DNA of 64,000 nt. It comes from Diaminobutyricimonas sp. LJ205 (GTDB lineage: Bacteria > Actinomycetota > Actinomycetes > Actinomycetales > Microbacteriaceae). Below the pieces are notes generated by a model that was given only the letters and a program-made list of their open reading frames with translations, had not been told where the DNA came from and made no database searches. Position numbers and translations under genes: made by a program. The stretch covers positions 2,418,001 to 2,482,000 of the forward strand of contig NZ_CP046619.1 of the NCBI RefSeq assembly GCF_009755725.1, in the 5' to 3' direction. Shown one piece after another: positions 59,056-64,000 of this stretch (position 1 is its first letter; each line of letters opens with the position of its first letter).

Positions 59056-59748
59056 ATGAGCGATGGACCCAAGATTCTGATCGTCGATGACGAACCGAAC
59101 ATCCGCGACCTGCTGACCACGAGCCTCCGCTTCGCCGGCTTCGCCGTGCGCGCGGTGGGCAACGGCGCTCAGGCCATCTCCGCAGTCCTGGAAGAAGAAC
59201 CCGACCTCATCATCCTCGACGTGATGCTGCCCGACATCAACGGCTTCGGCGTGACCAAACGGCTGCGTGCCTCCGGGTACACCGCGCCGATCCTGTTCCT
59301 CACCGCGAAGGATGACACCGAAGACAAGATCACCGGCCTGACCGTGGGCGGTGACGACTACGTCACGAAGCCGTTCAGCCTCGACGAGATCGTCGCCCGG
59401 ATCAAGGCCATCCTGCGCCGCACCATGCAGGAAGACGAGGACGCCATCATCCGCGCCGGCGAACTCACCATGGATCAGGACACCCACGAGGTCAGTGTCG
59501 GCGACACCCCGATCGAGCTCAGCCCCACCGAGTTCAAGCTGCTGCGCTACCTGATGCTGAACCCGAACCGGGTGCTGTCCAAGGCGCAGATCCTCGACCA
59601 CGTCTGGGAGTACGACTTCAACGGCGACGCCGGCATCGTCGAGAGCTACATCTCCTACCTGCGTCGCAAGCTGGACCAGCACTCGAGCGAGCCGATCATC
59701 CAAACCAAGCGCGGATTCGGTTACATGCTCAAGGCCGGCAAGGCCTAA
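59056..59748 (+). CDS. OmpR/PhoB-type response regulator
   Basis: 230 residues. Receiver domain: ILIVDDEPNIRDLL (acidic pair), phosphorylation Asp55 in LIILDVMLPDINGF, Thr in LFLTAKDD and Lys in VTKPFS. Winged-helix effector (about 135-228): ELSPTEFKLLRYLMLNPNRV, QILDHVWEYDFNGDAGIVES and IQTKRGFGYML. It resembles the MtrA/TcrA/PrrA group. The kinase gene starts 9 nt on, forming a standard operon. Stimulus unknown. Confidence 0.93.
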   Translation: MSDGPKILIVDDEPNIRDLLTTSLRFAGFAVRAVGNGAQAISAVLEEEPDLIILDVMLPDINGFGVTKRLRASGYTAPILFLTAKDDTEDKITGLTVGGDDYVTKPFSLDEIVARIKAILRRTMQEDEDAIIRAGELTMDQDTHEVSVGDTPIELSPTEFKLLRYLMLNPNRVLSKAQILDHVWEYDFNGDAGIVESYISYLRRKLDQHSSEPIIQTKRGFGYMLKAGKA

Positions 59749-59757
59749 CCTGTCCTG

Positions 59758-61425
59758 ATGCACGAGCGTCTCTCCCGGTGGTGGAGCTCGATCTCCTTAC
59801 GCACCAAAGTCACCGGGGTGACGGTCCTCCTCGTCACCTTCGGGCTCCTTGTGGTGGGCACCGGCACGATCAGCGTGCTCCGTGCCTACCTGGTCGACGA
59901 GGTCGACAAGAAGCTCAGTGCATCCCTCGAACAGTTCCAGCCCATCTTCACCGTCACCGACAGCGGCTTGGAGTGCTCCACCACTGCGGGGCTGCGCGAG
60001 GAGTACTACACCGCCATCGTCACCCCCGACGGCAACATGCTCTGCGATAACCGCGCCGACGACGCGACGGTTCCGGATGTCTCCCCCGTCGATCTCGGAC
60101 TGGCCAACGCGCAGGCGGGCCGCGCCTTCACCCTGAGCGATGAGGACCGTACCGGGCAGTGGCGCGCGGTGGCCCTGGTGCTCTCCCCGGACGACAGCCC
60201 GGATTACTACACCTTCGTGGTCGGCATGAACCTGGCCGAGACCAACCGCATCATCGCCCAGTTCACCGCGATCTTCTTCTTCTTCGGCGTCAACGTGGTG
60301 ATCCTCGGCGCCGCGATCACCCGGCTGCTGGTCACCAGCACCTTCGCGCCGCTGCGTGAGGTGGAGGCCACCGCAGCCCAGTTCGCCGACGGCGACTTCA
60401 CCCAGCGCCTGACCGGAGCCACCACCCCGAACACCGAGGTCGGCCGGCTGAACCGATCGCTGAACACGATGCTCGCGAGGATCGACAACGCCTTCAAGGA
60501 CCGCGCCCGCACGATCGACCAGATGCGCCGATTCGTCGGCGACGCCAGCCACGAACTGCGCACGCCGCTGGTCTCGGTGCGCGGCTACGCCGAGCTGTAC
60601 CGGATGGGCGCGCTGCAGAAGCCCGAGGACGTCGCCCAGGCCATGGGACGCATCGAGAAGGAAGCCTTGCGCATGGGCGAACTGGTCGAGGACCTGCTCG
60701 CGCTCGCCCGGCTCGACGAGGCGAAACCGTTGCAACTGGCCCCGATCGACCTGATGCCGATCGCCCATGACGCCGCCCTCGACGCGATGGCCTCGTCACC
60801 GCAGCGCACCGTGTCGGTCGTCGTGGCAGATCCGATACCGGCGCGGCCGGACGAGGTCAGCGACGAGCAGGCGGATGTCGCGGCATCCGCCCAGACTGCG
60901 CCGCCGACCGCGCGCCGCCTGGCCCGCGCCGAGGCGACTTGGGCGCGGCTGCGCAACCGTGCTGGCAAGCCGGCGAAGACCCCGGTCATCACCGAGGCGG
61001 AACAGCCGATTGAGGTGCAGACGCCGGCGGTCGTGCTGGGTGAGGAGAACAAGATCCGCCAGGTCATCACCAACTTGATGGGCAACGCGATGCGGTTCAC
61101 CGCGCCTGACAGCCCGATTGAGATCGGCGTGCAGGTCGACCGGCGCAACGGCGTGGGCATCATCTCGGTGATCGACCACGGTGAGGGCATCCCGCCGCAG
61201 ATTCGGGAGAAGATCTTCCAGCGGTTCTGGCGGGCGGACAGTTCGCGTGCCCGCGACACGGGCGGCAGCGGACTGGGACTGGCGATCGTCTCGGCGATCG
61301 TCGCCAACCATCACGGCAGCGTCGACGTCGTCGAAACCCCGGGCGGCGGAGCCACCTTCCGTGTCAGCCTTCCGCTGGCGCCCGTTCCAGTTCCCGCCGC
61401 TGCTCCGGCTCCGGCCGCCGAGTAG
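59758..61425 (+). CDS. HAMP sensor histidine kinase
   Basis: 555 residues. Helix 1 about 20-42 (VTVLLVTFGLLVVGTGTISV), extracytoplasmic sensor to about 160, helix 2 about 163-188 (FTAIFFFFGVNVVILGAAIT), HAMP (TFAPLREVEATAAQFADGDF), dimerisation/phosphoacceptor FVGDASHELRTPLVSVRGYA with His about 268, N-box KIRQVITNLMGNAMRF, G-boxes IDHGEGIP and GGSGLGLAIVSAIV. An unusual 60-residue Ala/Pro/Arg-rich insert lies between the phosphoacceptor and ATPase domains (about 360-425). Partner of the regulator at 59056. Confidence 0.93.
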   Translation: MHERLSRWWSSISLRTKVTGVTVLLVTFGLLVVGTGTISVLRAYLVDEVDKKLSASLEQFQPIFTVTDSGLECSTTAGLREEYYTAIVTPDGNMLCDNRADDATVPDVSPVDLGLANAQAGRAFTLSDEDRTGQWRAVALVLSPDDSPDYYTFVVGMNLAETNRIIAQFTAIFFFFGVNVVILGAAITRLLVTSTFAPLREVEATAAQFADGDFTQRLTGATTPNTEVGRLNRSLNTMLARIDNAFKDRARTIDQMRRFVGDASHELRTPLVSVRGYAELYRMGALQKPEDVAQAMGRIEKEALRMGELVEDLLALARLDEAKPLQLAPIDLMPIAHDAALDAMASSPQRTVSVVVADPIPARPDEVSDEQADVAASAQTAPPTARRLARAEATWARLRNRAGKPAKTPVITEAEQPIEVQTPAVVLGEENKIRQVITNLMGNAMRFTAPDSPIEIGVQVDRRNGVGIISVIDHGEGIPPQIREKIFQRFWRADSSRARDTGGSGLGLAIVSAIVANHHGSVDVVETPGGGATFRVSLPLAPVPVPAAAPAPAAE

Positions 61426-61446
61426 CGCTACTCCCACCCCGGTGGT

Positions 61447-61527
61447 CCCGGAGCGCCGCGAGCGCAGCGAGTGACGCGTCTCGAAACCCCGCACGGCGGA
61501 AAGGTCTCAGCAAGCTCGACCAGCGGG
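61447..61527. repeat. GAGCGCCGCG...GTCTCGAAA repeat and a GGTCTCAGCAAGCTCGACCAG unit
   Basis: 61450-61485 holds the 36-nt core identical to the copies at 22 kb, here preceded by GGTCCCG instead of GGTTGAG. It is followed by the GCAAGCTCGACCAGCGG unit at about 61502-61520. Confidence 0.8.
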
Positions 61528-61611
61528 ACGGCTTCTCCGCACGGGACTGCCACCGCCCACAACTGAGCCCCGCGGCATCCGCCCGGCCCCACCGCCGCCT
61601 ACCGTGACCGC

Positions 61612-61899
61612 ATGAGATATCAGGTAGACAGTGAGGCCGTGCTCGCCACATCAAGCGCGGCCAGGGCCTCGATCGCGCGGCTGGAGGCGGATGTCGCGGC
61701 ACTGCACGGCCAGCTCGGCGCGGTCCAGGGCTCCTGGACCGGGGCTGCGGCGACCGCGTTCCAGTCGGCGGCCACCGAGTGGTACGGCACCGAGCAGCGC
61801 GTGGTCGAGAACCTCAGCGCGCTGACCAGGGCGCTGGCGCACGCCGCGCAGACGTACTCCGACATCGAGCACCAGAATGCGCAGATGTTCCTGCATTAA
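61612..61899 (+). CDS. WXG100-family protein
   Basis: 95 residues, all-helical hairpin: a first helix with ARASIARLEADVAALHGQLG, the turn WTG (in QGSWTGAAATAFQSAATEWY) and the export motif YSDIE in the second helix (AHAAQTYSDIEHQNAQMFL). These are the marks of type VII secretion (ESX) substrates. No EccC or other secretion gene lies in the window, so it may be exported from a distant system or act alone. It is followed by a terminator. Confidence 0.9.
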   Translation: MRYQVDSEAVLATSSAARASIARLEADVAALHGQLGAVQGSWTGAAATAFQSAATEWYGTEQRVVENLSALTRALAHAAQTYSDIEHQNAQMFLH

Positions 61900-61902
61900 C
61901 GA

Positions 61903-61934
61903 CGAAGGGCGCCTCCTCGCGGAGACGCCCTTCG
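61903..61934. terminator. Terminator between the WXG100 gene and groEL
   Basis: CGAAGGGCG (61903-61911) and CGCCCTTCG (61926-61934) with inner CTCC/GGAG pairs form a hairpin usable from both strands between convergent genes. Confidence 0.8.
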
Positions 61935-61948
61935 TGTAGTGGGACTGC

Positions 61949-63683
<1,735 letters not shown>

Positions 63684-63781
63684 GCAGGTGTCGGTGGGTG
63701 CGGAAACTCTGTGACACTTCTCACGCAGGGACGTGGCTCACGGAGCCTTCACCTACCGGAAGGCCAGACCGCGGCTGCCGG

Positions 63782-64000
63782 TCAGACCAGGTCTGCGACG
63801 GTGAAGTCCAGCTCGAGGTCGTGCAGCACCTCGTCTCTGTTCCACCGCACATCCGTCGCGAGCAGGGCCCCGCAGCTTGGGCAGGCGAACGCTTCGGCGA
63901 CAAGTTCCGAGTGCAGCCCGACCTTCGGACCGAGGTCCTCGGCGCTGAGTTGGGACCGTGCCGAGAAGTCCTTCCAGTTCTTCTCGGCACTGCCAAGAAC
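63782..64000 (-). CDS. C-terminal fragment, acetone-carboxylase gamma/hydantoinase B-like (partial)
   Basis: The frame enters from the right edge and stops at 63782, leaving 72 residues: VLGSAEKNWKDFSARSQLSA, a middle part, then FACPSCGALLATDVRWNRDE and VLHDLELDFTVADLV. The CPSC pair followed by a strand and LHDLEL is the small zinc-binding tail seen in acetone carboxylase gamma subunits and some hydantoinase B proteins. Too little is present to name the enzyme. It runs towards groEL's promoter region. Confidence 0.45.
   Translation of the reverse strand, partial: VLGSAEKNWKDFSARSQLSAEDLGPKVGLHSELVAEAFACPSCGALLATDVRWNRDEVLHDLELDFTVADLV

Overview
The window is high-GC actinobacterial chromosomal DNA. 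Leaderless genes with a TAnnnT box about 7 nt before the start, coupled ATGA junctions, an IdeR/DtxR regulator with the canonical metal ligands, a stand-alone groEL with CIRCE operators, an XPB-type helicase and DUF3027/FmdB/WXG100 proteins all fit Actinobacteria. The paralogue set and the dispersed intergenic repeats (GGTTGAGGAGCGC...GTCTCGAAA and CTGGTCGAGCTTGCCGAGACC) suggest Microbacteriaceae; the genus cannot be fixed from sequence alone.

Layout. 1-13.2 kb is mostly core: a cut-off DUF4287 gene, a serine hydrolase, tRNA-Ala(CGC), a 40-residue Cys protein, a membrane protein, GNAT, galU, 5-formyl-THF cyclo-ligase, FmdB, mscL, a 0.7 kb repeat field, a 1231-residue helicase-like protein whose ATPase motifs are degenerate, DoxX, a phosphatase, an F420/NADP-type reductase and a hydrolase. 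13.3-20.7 kb is a catabolic cluster: an MHS-family transporter and an SDR/MFS/hydroxyacyl-dehydrogenase operon that carry the same operator sequence, a MarR regulator and two further SDRs. 20.7-24.1 kb holds a lipoprotein hydrolase, a GAP-family membrane protein and an exporter.

24.2-28.9 kb is an AT-richer island next to tRNA-Arg(CCT). It encodes three coupled genes: a nuclease-like protein, a small middle component and a Rad50/SMC-like ATPase with a zinc hook. The arrangement matches an ABC-three-component (ABC-3C) conflict system and is the most likely immunity locus here. A membrane-anchored protein follows on the same strand.

29-40.4 kb contains small enzymes and regulators, a frameshifted DUF1801 gene, a heterodimeric ABC exporter in which one nucleotide-binding domain is fully degenerate, OsmC, a zinc alcohol dehydrogenase and an HNH protein. 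A terminator-ended, hairpin-rich stretch before the HNH gene may be a small RNA. 40.7-46.1 kb is a copper module (CopB-type ATPase, CsoR box, csoR, a CopZ-like chaperone, copA). 46.1-54.5 kb has an NlpC/P60 hydrolase, dtxR, serC, DUF3027, a cold-shock protein and a helicase-associated protein/XPB pair separated by a duplicated 78-bp palindromic element.

54.7-58.3 kb is a four-gene coupled operon (folE, FAD oxidoreductase, frameshifted folP, RibD-type reductase), divergent from a Cys-rich HTH regulator. After that come a two-component system, a WXG100 protein, groEL with two CIRCE operators, and the 3' end of a gene possibly of the acetone-carboxylase gamma/hydantoinase B type. No CRISPR array, insertion sequence, integrase or rRNA gene was seen.
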